NCBI GenBank assembly: GCA_030599055.1 | Contig: JAUVOS010000010.1 | Span: 1 to 20,984 of the forward strand | Source: Lutibacter sp. | Lineage (GTDB): Bacteria; Bacteroidota; Bacteroidia; Flavobacteriales; Flavobacteriaceae | Direction of reading: 5' to 3' | DNA length: 20,984 nt | Part shown: positions 1 to 7,256 of the stretch, in pieces | Layout: every line of letters starts with the position of its first letter | How positions within the stretch are numbered: the first letter of the stretch is position 1 | The notes under the pieces: model-generated | What the model saw: the letters and a program-made list of their open reading frames with translations, nothing else | What the model was told of the DNA's origin: nothing | Databases searched by the model: none | Translations under genes and position numbers: made by a program

Positions 1-1171
1 ACGTAACTTACATGATCCGAATACTGATGATGATAATGATCCTTATTACAACAAAATATACAGCAATACGCATTATGACAAACTAGATATTACTGCCAAA
101 GTAAGTCCTTTTAAAAACTTTGATATTGACGTTACAGCTAATAAAATTTATACACGTAATATTTCTGAACAAATAGATCCAATAATAGAAGATGGAAGCT
201 TAACACCAAGCTTTGCGCCATCAATTACTTCAGAGATGGGTAATTTTAGTATGAGTTATTTTATGTTGGGAACTGCGTTTGAAGATAGCGATCTGCTTTT
301 CCAACGTTTTAAAGAAAATAGAAATAGCATCTCACAAAGATTAGAAAATCAAACAGGTCTTGATAAAGCTGGTTACGGAAGTACCAGTCAACAGGTTGTA
401 CTACCGGCTTTTTTAGCAGCTTATTCAGGGCAATCTATCGACAAAGTAAGTCTTAATCCTTTCCGTGACATACCACTTCCAAATTGGCAAGTTAGATATC
501 GTGGTTTGATGAAAATGAAATGGTTTAAAAAACGTTTTAAGACTTTTTCAATATCACATGCATATAGATCGTCGTATTCTATTTTAAATTTTGCAAATAA
601 TTTACAATATAATCCTGGTACACCTTTGGAGACAGATATATCAGGAAATTATTTTAACGAAAAATTATACACCAACGTAGGTTTAATTGAGGAATTTTCG
701 CCACTTGTAAAAGTTGAATTCAAATTAAAGAATTCATTAAGTCTATCAGGAAGACTCAATAAGGATCGTATGATGACGCTAAACTTCAATAACAATACGA
801 TGACTCAAAATAACGGTACGGAATATGTTGTTGGGTTGGGATATAGAATAAAAGATTTACCTTTTACGATGCGTTTAAAAGGGAAGAAAATGAAATTTAA
901 AGGAGATTTAGATTTAAAATTAGATGTTTCTCTACGTGATGATTTAATGATGGTACGTTATTTTGGAGAGGATGATACGATTGAAAATGATCAAATAACG
1001 GGAGGACAAAATGAGTTTAGTTTACGATTTATCGCAGATTATGCATTGACGAAATACCTACAAGCAGGATTTTATTATATTCAAGATGCTTCTGCCTACC
1101 AAATATCAACTAGTTATGACAGACGTTCAATTAGTTCAGGTATCAGTATTAAATATAACTTAGGAAACTAG
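1..1171 (+). CDS. sprA: SprA C-terminus (type IX secretion / gliding outer-membrane protein), 5' end outside window
   Basis: The frame is open from base 2 with no stop, so the gene enters from outside the window and about 389 codons are visible. The ATG at 236 is an internal Met. SprA is a very large outer-membrane beta-barrel (about 2,400 residues in the family) that forms the translocation channel of the Bacteroidota type IX secretion system and is needed for gliding. The visible part shows the alternating polar/aromatic strands of a barrel (for example residues around YVVGLGYRIKDLPFTMRLKG and LQAGFYYIQDASAYQIS) and ends in a strand-like GISIKYNLGN, as expected for an outer-membrane barrel. 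There is no cytoplasmic or enzymatic motif. Identification rests on these features plus the following gcvH, vanZ-like and tonB genes, a neighbourhood I associate with sprA in flavobacteria. It could be another T9SS-associated barrel, but that is less likely. Confidence 0.82.
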   Translation, partial: RNLHDPNTDDDNDPYYNKIYSNTHYDKLDITAKVSPFKNFDIDVTANKIYTRNISEQIDPIIEDGSLTPSFAPSITSEMGNFSMSYFMLGTAFEDSDLLFQRFKENRNSISQRLENQTGLDKAGYGSTSQQVVLPAFLAAYSGQSIDKVSLNPFRDIPLPNWQVRYRGLMKMKWFKKRFKTFSISHAYRSSYSILNFANNLQYNPGTPLETDISGNYFNEKLYTNVGLIEEFSPLVKVEFKLKNSLSLSGRLNKDRMMTLNFNNNTMTQNNGTEYVVGLGYRIKDLPFTMRLKGKKMKFKGDLDLKLDVSLRDDLMMVRYFGEDDTIENDQITGGQNEFSLRFIADYALTKYLQAGFYYIQDASAYQISTSYDRRSISSGISIKYNLGN

Positions 1172-1230
1172 TTTTTAGACAACCAACAATAATTAACAAT
1201 AAATCATAAAATTAAATAATAATAAAAAAT

Positions 1231-1611
1231 ATGAATATTCCCGATAATTTAAAATATACACAAGACCACGAATGGGTTCTAGTAGAAGACGATATTGCTA
1301 CAATAGGCGTTACAGATTTTGCACAATCAGAATTAGGTGATGTTGTATTTGTAGATGTTGACACACTTGATGAGACTCTTGAAAAAGAAGAAGTATTTGG
1401 CACTATTGAAGCTGTCAAAACCGTTTCAGATATATTATTGCCACTTTCCGGTGAAATAGTTGAGTTTAATGAAGAATTAGAAGATGCTCCGGAAAAAATA
1501 AATACCGATCCTTATGGCGAAGGATGGATTATTAAGTTAAAAATTGTCAACTCGGAAGAATTATCAGAATTATTAGATGCTGAAGCGTATAAAGAATTGG
1601 TTACAGGTTAA
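1231..1611 (+). CDS. gcvH: Glycine cleavage system H protein
   Basis: GcvH is the lipoyl-carrying shuttle of the cytoplasmic glycine cleavage system. It passes the aminomethyl group from the P protein to the T protein and electrons to the L protein. The 126-residue length is normal for the family. The lipoylation site is visible as IEAVKTVSD, with the modified lysine at K63. The flanking family signatures are also present: HEWV near residue 13, GITDFAQ-like GVTDFAQSELGD at 26-37, and PYGEGWI-type residues near the C-terminus. The start at 1231 gives the usual short lead before the YTQDHEWV segment. It lies 59 bp after sprA on the same strand, with no terminator seen between them, so co-transcription is plausible. 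Its last 35 bp overlap the next gene in another frame. Confidence 0.96.
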   Translation: MNIPDNLKYTQDHEWVLVEDDIATIGVTDFAQSELGDVVFVDVDTLDETLEKEEVFGTIEAVKTVSDILLPLSGEIVEFNEELEDAPEKINTDPYGEGWIIKLKIVNSEELSELLDAEAYKELVTG

Positions 1612-1960
1612 TGCTTTATTTATTGCACTTGTCATAAGTGTAATAATAGTGTTATTAAGCTTAATAAAAACGAATCAATTACCAATAGCTAGTGTTGGGG
1701 TATCTGATAAAGCTTTGCATAGTTTTGCATATTTGGTATTAACTTGGAGTTGGTTATTGGTTTTTAGAAAAAATACTTCATTTAAAACGAAGTTAGTTCT
1801 ATTTGCTGTTTTACTTTTTTTCGGCATAATTCTTGAGCTGATTCAAGGAGAGATAACACATTATAGAACAGCTGACTGGAAGGATGTTGTCGCAAATGCA
1901 ATAGGTATTTTGTTAGGAATTTTTACATTTAAAAACGCTTACAAAATATTGTTTAAATAA
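1577..1960 (+). CDS. VanZ-like family membrane protein
   Basis: A small integral membrane protein of 127 residues with about four hydrophobic segments: near residues 13-30, 47-63, 71-88 and 103-118. It has the VanZ-family pattern of a conserved DKxLHxxAY element (SDKALHSFAYLVL) and a later ELIQ...R.ADWKDVVANAIG element (residues about 87-110). VanZ-like proteins were named after a teicoplanin-resistance accessory gene; the role of the short stand-alone bacterial versions is unknown, so no substrate is claimed. The start at 1577 lies inside gcvH and gives a 35-bp overlap. It is preferred because it supplies the positively charged MLKRIKNW lead before the first membrane segment. A later start would lose that lead. 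Tight coupling to gcvH implies translation from the same message. Confidence 0.8.
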   Translation: MLKRIKNWLQVNALFIALVISVIIVLLSLIKTNQLPIASVGVSDKALHSFAYLVLTWSWLLVFRKNTSFKTKLVLFAVLLFFGIILELIQGEITHYRTADWKDVVANAIGILLGIFTFKNAYKILFK

Positions 1961-1993
1961 AAAATATTTTAAAAGTAGCTTTCTTTTCTCACT

Positions 1994-2001
1994 TAAATTT
2001 G
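1994..2001 (+). promoter_or_regulatory. Candidate -7 element for first tonB gene
   Basis: TAAATTTG fits the Bacteroidota -7 consensus TANNTTTG, about 55 bp before the tonB start. No good -33 TTG was found 17-23 bp upstream, so this is tentative. Confidence 0.35.
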
Positions 2002-2055
2002 GAAAATTATTTTTAAAATTCATAAATTAGCACACAATTATAAAATTTTACAATT

Positions 2056-2793
2056 ATGCAATCTAAGAAAAGTTCAAAATCAAACTTAGAAAATTACAAT
2101 AAACTCTTCATGTTGTTGGGTTTGGTATTAGCTTTGTTGCTTACTTATGTAGCAATTGAGTATAAAACCATGGAAGATGCTGATAATCAAATAGTAGCGT
2201 ATACTTCACATTTACAAGATGATGAAGAAGACATTCCTGAAACAGAGCAAGAGATTGAAGAAATAAAGCCGGAAGAACAAAAAGTAGCTCCACCTCCAGT
2301 ATTAGAAGAAATAGAAGTTGTTGAAGATGATGAAGAAATTGAGGAAACAGTTATTGAATCTACCGAAACCAGTGAAGAAGAAGAAGTAGTAATTGAAGAT
2401 ATTGAGGAAGTAGAAATTGAGGAAGAAGTGCTAGAAGATGTTCCTTTTTCAATTATTGAAGATGTTCCTGTTTATCCGGGATGTAAGGGCTCGAAAGCTC
2501 AATTAAGAGCTTGTTTATCTAAAAATGTACAAAAATTTGTAAGCAAAAAGTTCAATGTTGATTTAGCACAAGACTTGGGTCTAACTCCTGGGAAGAAAAG
2601 AATCTTTGTGATGTTTAAAATTGATAAAAATGGAAATGTTACCGGCATACAAGCAAGAGCACCACATAAGCGTTTAGAAGCAGAAGCGAAACGAGTTGTT
2701 GGTCTGCTACCAAAAATGAAGCCGGGCAAACAAAGAGGACGTCCTGTAGGTGTAAAATATAGTTTACCTATTAGTTTTATTGTACAAGAATAG
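2056..2793 (+). CDS. Energy transducer TonB (first of tandem pair)
   Basis: TonB couples the inner-membrane proton-motive complex ExbB-ExbD to outer-membrane TonB-dependent receptors. The protein has 245 residues. A short basic N-terminus is followed by one membrane anchor (about residues 17-36, LFMLLGLVLALLLTYVAIEY) and a periplasmic linker (about 40-130) that is very rich in Glu and Asp rather than the more usual Pro/Lys repeats. A C-terminal TonB domain (about 135-245) carries the Bacteroidota-type PVYPGC start and a GNVTGIQ...P strand-helix-strand pattern. Its domain is clearly paralogous to that of the next gene. It has its own candidate -7 element and ends at a clear intrinsic terminator, so it is probably monocistronic. 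Which receptor it serves cannot be read from sequence. Confidence 0.88.
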   Translation: MQSKKSSKSNLENYNKLFMLLGLVLALLLTYVAIEYKTMEDADNQIVAYTSHLQDDEEDIPETEQEIEEIKPEEQKVAPPPVLEEIEVVEDDEEIEETVIESTETSEEEEVVIEDIEEVEIEEEVLEDVPFSIIEDVPVYPGCKGSKAQLRACLSKNVQKFVSKKFNVDLAQDLGLTPGKKRIFVMFKIDKNGNVTGIQARAPHKRLEAEAKRVVGLLPKMKPGKQRGRPVGVKYSLPISFIVQE

Positions 2794-2815
2794 ATAATAA
2801 ATAGACACAAAATAG

Positions 2816-2850
2816 AAGCCGTACTGATGTTAAAGTCAGTACGGTTTTTT
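2816..2850 (+). terminator. Intrinsic terminator after first tonB gene
   Basis: A perfect 9-bp stem (CCGTACTGA at 2819-2827 with TCAGTACGG at 2836-2844) and an 8-nt loop are followed by TTTTTTCTTTT. It begins about 25 bp after the tonB stop codon. Confidence 0.9.
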
Positions 2851-2885
2851 CTTTTGGTATGTTTGTTGTGTTTAATAAATAGTAT

Positions 2886-2929
2886 TTGGATGTGGTTTTT
2901 ATTGAGAAGTTTCTAAGAAACACATCCAA
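2886..2929. repeat. Inverted repeat in leader of second tonB gene
   Basis: TTGGATGTG (2886-2894) is perfectly inverted as CACATCCAA (2921-2929). A second small inversion, GTTTC/GAAAC (2909-2913 / 2917-2921), is nested just inside, sharing base 2921. The whole lies 37 bp before the second tonB start. It could be an operator or a leader hairpin; there is no T-run, so it is not a terminator. Confidence 0.5.
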
Positions 2930-2965
2930 TTTTATTGTTTAATTGATAATTTAAACCTATTTATT

Positions 2966-3736
2966 ATGAAAAAACCAAATTTAACAGCCCCAGGTAGAAA
3001 CAAAAAATCGCTAGGAAAAGAAACTGTAAACCGGAAATCATCGATTATTTTTATGCAGCTTGGTTTGGTGCTGTCTTTATTGCTGGTTTATATTGCCATT
3101 GAGTCAAAAACGATAGTCAATGATATGAGCATCAATACGCGTATTGCCGAAAACAGTTTTGATGATTTATATATTCCGGAGACGACACATAAAGAGCTAA
3201 TTCTTGACAAACCAAAGCCAGAACCGGTTCTCGATCCTACTACAATCGATATAATTGATAATAATGACCCAGATGAAACAGATATACTATTTGATAAAGA
3301 AGATGATCCTGATAAGGCATTACAATTAGTAGGTATAGATGACATTAATGAAGAGCCAATTAAAGAAGAGGTAATTGAAGATGTTCCTATTGCACTTGTA
3401 GAAACTATGCCGGTCTTTCCAGGTTGTAAAGGAGATAAAGAAACTTTACAGAAATGTCTTTCAAAAAAAATTGGTAAAGTTGTTCAAAGACATTTTAATC
3501 CGGATATAGCGCAAGATATTGTTTTAAGTGTAGGTGTTCAAAGAATTTTTGTAATGTTTGTTATTGACAAAGAAGGAAATGTAACTAATATACAATCAAG
3601 TGCACCACATATTAGACTAAAAAAAGAGGTTGCAAGAGTATTAAAGAAAATTCCTAAAATGATTCCGGGAACTTTTAAAGGACAAAATGTAGGAGTAAAA
3701 TACAGTTTACCAATTAACTACCAAGTAGTAGAGTAA
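2966..3736 (+). CDS. Energy transducer TonB (second of tandem pair)
   Basis: A 256-residue paralogue of the preceding TonB. It has a longer basic N-terminus, one membrane anchor (about residues 28-47, ending VYIAIESKT), an acidic and Pro-containing periplasmic linker (about 50-140), and a C-terminal TonB domain starting at PVFPGCKGD and ending with KYSLPINYQVVE. The domain matches its neighbour at many positions: CKG, CLSKK, AQD, QRIFVMFVIDKEGNVT, and GVKYSLPI. The linkers have diverged far more, as is usual for TonB duplicates. The pair probably serves different outer-membrane receptors or conditions, given the separate leaders and the terminator between them. This gene ends at the bidirectional terminator shared with the convergent frr. 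Confidence 0.88.
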   Translation: MKKPNLTAPGRNKKSLGKETVNRKSSIIFMQLGLVLSLLLVYIAIESKTIVNDMSINTRIAENSFDDLYIPETTHKELILDKPKPEPVLDPTTIDIIDNNDPDETDILFDKEDDPDKALQLVGIDDINEEPIKEEVIEDVPIALVETMPVFPGCKGDKETLQKCLSKKIGKVVQRHFNPDIAQDIVLSVGVQRIFVMFVIDKEGNVTNIQSSAPHIRLKKEVARVLKKIPKMIPGTFKGQNVGVKYSLPINYQVVE

Positions 3737-3755
3737 AAAATATTCAACGGCATAT

Positions 3756-3790
3756 AAAAAAGTCATAAATCAAAGATTTATGACTTTTTT
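3756..3790. terminator. Bidirectional terminator between tonB and frr
   Basis: A 16-bp perfect inverted repeat (A6 plus GTCATAAATC at 3756-3771 with GATTTATGAC plus T6 at 3775-3790) has a 3-nt loop. The A-tract and T-tract make it work on both strands. It sits between two convergent genes. Confidence 0.9.
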
Positions 3791-3824
3791 TGTTATTTGA
3801 CTTTTGGACATTGTTATTTTTATA

Positions 3825-4379
3825 CTATACAGTCATTATTTCTTTCTCTTTATCGACATAAAGTTCGTCCACAGTTTTACCATATTTATCGATAATTTCT
3901 TGAATATCAATTTCTACATTTTTTTCTAAATCCTCGGAAGCTTCTAATTTTTTTAACTCGTGTAGTGCTTCTCTGCGATCATTTCGCAAACTAATTTTAG
4001 CATCTTCAGCTACCGATTTGGCATGCTTTGCTAATTCAGCTCGGCGTTCTTCGGTGAGTATAGGTACATTAATGATAACACTTTCACCATTGTTCGTCGG
4101 GTTAAAACCTAAATCTGCGTTTCGAATAGCAGATTCTATTTCATTGATGAGTGATTTTTCCCAAGGTTGAATAGTGATTGTATGCGCATCTAAAGTTCCT
4201 ACATTAGCAACTTGATTTAAAGGTGTTTGTGAGCCATAATAATCCACAGTAACAGCACTGAGCATTGATGGATTTGCTTTACCAGCACGGATACTTCTAA
4301 ACTCATTTTCTAAATGAGCAATCGTGTTGTTCATACTTTCTGTTAATGAATCTAATAAAAATTGAATTTCTTCTTGCAT
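3825..4379 (-). CDS. frr: Ribosome recycling factor
   Basis: RRF splits the post-termination 70S ribosome together with EF-G and is essential in bacteria. The 184-residue length matches the family (about 185). Key signatures are visible: the N-terminal helix with RSIRAGKANPSML (residues about 28-40), YYGSQTPLNQVANV, the ITIQPWEKSLI segment, and NDRREALHELKK in the long C-terminal helical arm. In this group frr normally lies directly downstream of pyrH on the same strand. Here pyrH is on the same strand but about 15 kb away, with the hydrogenase genes between. It therefore needs its own promoter or readthrough from hydE; a good promoter candidate lies just upstream. Confidence 0.97.
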   Translation of the reverse strand: MQEEIQFLLDSLTESMNNTIAHLENEFRSIRAGKANPSMLSAVTVDYYGSQTPLNQVANVGTLDAHTITIQPWEKSLINEIESAIRNADLGFNPTNNGESVIINVPILTEERRAELAKHAKSVAEDAKISLRNDRREALHELKKLEASEDLEKNVEIDIQEIIDKYGKTVDELYVDKEKEIMTV

Positions 4380-4407
4380 CTGATGTGTTTTAATAAAATA
4401 CTACCCC

Positions 4408-4438
4408 CAAATTTACAAATACTATTCCAAACTGACAA
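4408..4438 (-). promoter_or_regulatory. Candidate promoter of frr
   Basis: On the minus strand TTG (4438-4436) is followed by 20 bp and then TAAATTTG (4415-4408), a full match to the flavobacterial TTG-N17-23-TANNTTTG consensus. It lies about 29 bp before the frr start codon. Confidence 0.6.
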
Positions 4439-4629
4439 GTTCAGTCCTAATAGGCTCAGGACAAACGCAACTATTTTATTAATAAATTAAAAAAAATCTA
4501 TAATTTCCAGCGATTTATAACTGCTTTTAATATAAATATATCATATTACGCTGATTATCAATACAATGTATTTTATAAAAACAGCAAATAAACGTAACTA
4601 TTCACCCGTAAGGGTTTTTAAAATGTCCC

Positions 4630-4756
4630 TCACGCAAAGCCCGCAAAGAAATTAGGTTGATTTTTAATACGCCAAGAACGCAAAGTTTTATAAATGCGAA
4701 GCATTCATTTCTTTGCGAGCTTTGCATAATATAATAGTTTTAAAGGCTTTGCGTGA
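4630..4756. repeat. Nested inverted CGCAAAG-type repeat
   Basis: Three inversions share one centre region. TCACGCAAAGCC (4630-4641) is perfectly inverted at 4745-4756. CGCAAAGAAAT (4642-4652) is perfectly inverted at 4707-4717. A core AATGC-GAA-GCATT lies at 4693-4705. A further CGCAAAG copy lies at 4679-4685. CGCAAAG-rich palindromic elements are common between genes in Bacteroidota; the identity of this family was not checked. Confidence 0.7.
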
Positions 4757-4861
4757 AATAAACATGGCTGAATAGATGCAAATAAACTTATATTTCCTGT
4801 TATCTCCAAGCGGGCTATGGGGCAAGTTTGGCTTCGTTTAAATCGTAAAAGAGAGTCAGTT

Positions 4862-5989
4862 TTAACTTTCCTTTTTGTTTTTAGCAATTGTAGTTCTCTT
4901 TAAGTGTATCCTTTTATAAAAATGTTGTGAACTTCCTTGTTCTCCAAAGCCGATTTTATTGCCGTGTAAGTGCTTGTGTTTTTCAATGTATTGCACCAAC
5001 TTATCAGCGTGTAATGAATCAGGTTTGTTGTTGTATAAATGATAGTTTTCGTTGTACTTTAAAGGCGTCAAATTAGGCATTAACACATTAGATGCAATAT
5101 CTAAGGCTTCCACACGTCCGTTGGGGTTTAATGCGTCTAAAGCTGTGGTTGAAGCAACGTTAATATCCTTCATTTCAATTCGTAAAAGGGCGTACATCAT
5201 CAGTGTGAGTAGGTATCTTTTTTCTTGACTCAACAGTTCATTTCGAGAAGCGTATAATGGCGTATCAATATGCTCTACATAAGGTCCCATTCCGACCATA
5301 TCAATATTGAATTCTTTTAAAAAAAGCAGGTCATCTGCTAAATCTTCTACAGTCTGTTTAGGCAAGCCAATCATGAAGCCAGTGCCCACTTGATAGCCTA
5401 TTTTTTTTAAATTGTAAAGGGCAGCAAGTCTTTTATCAAAATTGTGTTTTGAATTATTGGGATGTATTTGTTTGTATAAAGATTTATTTGAACTTTCTAT
5501 GCGCAACAAATACCGGTGCGCGCCAGCATCATACCATTCTTTATAGGTTTTTAGACTTTGCTCTCCGCAAGATAAGGTTATCGCCAAACTATTTTTTGTA
5601 AGAATGTGGATTTGTTTGAGTAAAGAGGTGATTTTTTTGGTAAATGCTTTGCTTATAATTTCTCCGGATTGTAATACAAGTGAAGCATAGTTGTGTTTAT
5701 AAGCATACTCGGCACTTTTTAACACATCAGCATCTGATATTGTAAAACGTGTTACTTCTTTATTATTGGCTCTAATGCCACAGTAAAAACAGTCTTTTGC
5801 ACAGATATTTGAATATTCTATCAAGCCTCTTAAATAGATCGTATTTCCTATATATTTACGCCGAATTTCTTTTGATTTATCATAAATAAGTTGCCGCTCA
5901 TCTTTGTCGTAAAAAGATAAAAGATACACTAAGTCTTCTTTTGTACGTGAGGCTTGATTGAGAATTTTTATGATCTTATTCTTGCTCAT
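4862..5989 (-). CDS. hydE: [FeFe]-hydrogenase H-cluster maturase HydE (radical SAM)
   Basis: HydE is a radical-SAM enzyme that, with HydG and HydF, makes the 2Fe subcluster of [FeFe]-hydrogenases; it acts on the Fe-cysteine/CO/CN unit made by HydG. The protein has 375 residues. The radical-SAM cluster motif CX3CX2C is seen as C63-AKD-C67-FY-C70, followed by the SAM-binding TIM-barrel pattern, including LQSGE near 110, IGLPKQT and the GPYVEHIDTPL segment. The extra C-terminal cysteine cluster of some HydE proteins, which is dispensable in the Thermotoga enzyme, is absent. The start overlaps the end of hydF by 14 bp, which shows translational coupling. It is the last gene of the hyd operon. Confidence 0.95.
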   Translation of the reverse strand: MSKNKIIKILNQASRTKEDLVYLLSFYDKDERQLIYDKSKEIRRKYIGNTIYLRGLIEYSNICAKDCFYCGIRANNKEVTRFTISDADVLKSAEYAYKHNYASLVLQSGEIISKAFTKKITSLLKQIHILTKNSLAITLSCGEQSLKTYKEWYDAGAHRYLLRIESSNKSLYKQIHPNNSKHNFDKRLAALYNLKKIGYQVGTGFMIGLPKQTVEDLADDLLFLKEFNIDMVGMGPYVEHIDTPLYASRNELLSQEKRYLLTLMMYALLRIEMKDINVASTTALDALNPNGRVEALDIASNVLMPNLTPLKYNENYHLYNNKPDSLHADKLVQYIEKHKHLHGNKIGFGEQGSSQHFYKRIHLKRTTIAKNKKES

Positions 5990-7193
5990 AAATTTGCTTA
6001 AAAGGTGCTAATGTCCGTTCAAAAATGCCATTTAACCAAGCGATTGTCATTCCGTAGTTGGTTACTGGAATATCTTTGTCAATAGCCGGTTTTAATCGGT
6101 TGACTAGTTGTTTCTTGGTGACCATGCAACCACCACATTGTATGATTAATGCATACTCATCAATATCTCTTTTTACTTTGTTTAATCCGGAGACTACATC
6201 AAATTCTATGTTTTTTCCGGTGTGTTTTTTAATCCAATTCGGAATTTTAAACCTTCCAATATCATCGCAATTCACTTGATGTGTGCAGGATTCTAGCATT
6301 AGTACACGGTCATTATCCTGTAATTGATCGATTTTTGAGGTTCCTTTTAAATATTCTTTAAAATTACCTTTAAAATAAGCGAGTAGCACGCTAAAACCGG
6401 TTAGCATAATATCTTCGGGAACAATAGATTTCACAAAATTAAAAGCTTGGCTATCTGTGATTACGATTTTAGGTTGTACCGCACAAGTCTTTAAATAATG
6501 TTCTAATTGAGTTTCTTTTAAAACAATATTGATGCAATTATTATCCAAAACATCACGTATTGCCATTACTTGCGGCAAAATCATGCGTCCTTCAGGAGCT
6601 TCTTTATCAATTGGTGTAACCAAAAGTACATGGTCATTTTCTTTGATAATGTGACTTAGCAAGGACTTTTTTTGATAAATAGTTTTTGGAATGGTCTTTT
6701 TTAAAAGTTCAATCAGTTTATCGAGCTTATCTGTTTTAATCGCACTAAAAGACAAAACTTCTTTTCCGGTAAGTTTCTTAACAGTTTCTAGAGTTTCTTC
6801 TGTGATTTGTTGTTTATCCGATTTGTTGTGAATGATTACATAAGCAACATCCCAACGCTTAAAAGCTTTGATTAAATTCTGTTCAAAAATGTTAAAAGTA
6901 TTATCTGAAATAATCAAGACAGCTAAATCGATAATCTTTAAAACTTCCTTTGTTTTACGAACTCTTTTTTTACCGATTTCGCCTACATCATCTATACCAG
7001 CAGTATCGATAAGCACAGCAGGACCGATACCAAAAATTTCCATAGATTTTTTTACCGGATCGGTTGTAGTGCCTGCGATATCTGAAACAATAGCAATATC
7101 TTGTCCGGTTAATCGATTGATAAAGGTGCTTTTACCCGTATTTCGCCTTCCGAATATTCCTATAAAGGGTTTGTTATCGTTTCCTTTCTTCAT
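5976..7193 (-). CDS. hydF: [FeFe]-hydrogenase maturation GTPase HydF
   Basis: HydF is the GTPase scaffold that receives the 2Fe precursor and delivers it to HydA. The protein has 405 residues. Its N-terminal GTPase domain has G1 GRRNTGKST (residues 15-23), the G2 threonines GTTTDP (41-46), G3 DTAG (63-66) and G4 NKSD (123-126). The C-terminal [4Fe-4S] site has the family pattern C-x-H...C-x-x-C: C303, H305, C353 and C356. The middle dimerisation domain is of normal size. It lies 63 bp after hydG and overlaps hydE by 14 bp. The complete set of GTPase and cluster motifs argues for an active protein. Confidence 0.96.
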   Translation of the reverse strand: MKKGNDNKPFIGIFGRRNTGKSTFINRLTGQDIAIVSDIAGTTTDPVKKSMEIFGIGPAVLIDTAGIDDVGEIGKKRVRKTKEVLKIIDLAVLIISDNTFNIFEQNLIKAFKRWDVAYVIIHNKSDKQQITEETLETVKKLTGKEVLSFSAIKTDKLDKLIELLKKTIPKTIYQKKSLLSHIIKENDHVLLVTPIDKEAPEGRMILPQVMAIRDVLDNNCINIVLKETQLEHYLKTCAVQPKIVITDSQAFNFVKSIVPEDIMLTGFSVLLAYFKGNFKEYLKGTSKIDQLQDNDRVLMLESCTHQVNCDDIGRFKIPNWIKKHTGKNIEFDVVSGLNKVKRDIDEYALIIQCGGCMVTKKQLVNRLKPAIDKDIPVTNYGMTIAWLNGIFERTLAPFKQIYEQE

Positions 7194-7256
7194 GGGATGT
7201 GTTATAAATAAAATGGATATTAATAATCCTACTTTTTGTTAACTATAAATCTACGA

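Larger units (their letters stand above)
4380..4861. other. 482-bp gene-free spacer between hydE and frr
   Basis: No credible gene lies here. A small minus-strand reading frame at 4705-4887 overlaps the nested repeat and has no family features. The spacer holds the frr promoter candidate, a small GTCCT..AGGAC inversion near 4443-4461, an ACCC-GTAA-GGGT hairpin followed by T's near 4606-4621 (T-run on the + strand only), and the nested CGCAAAG repeat. Confidence 0.6.

Noticed and set aside
4606..4621. ACCC-GTAA-GGGT hairpin plus T's as a terminator of hydE
   Set aside because: The T-run follows on the + strand only, while hydE is read on the minus strand; the stem is only 4 bp.
4705..4887. 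Small minus-strand reading frame downstream of hydE
   Set aside because: It overlaps both hydE and the nested CGCAAAG repeat, and shows no family feature or start signal.
6868..7242. Plus-strand reading frame opposite the hydF GTPase domain
   Set aside because: It mirrors the hydF coding sequence and has no independent support.
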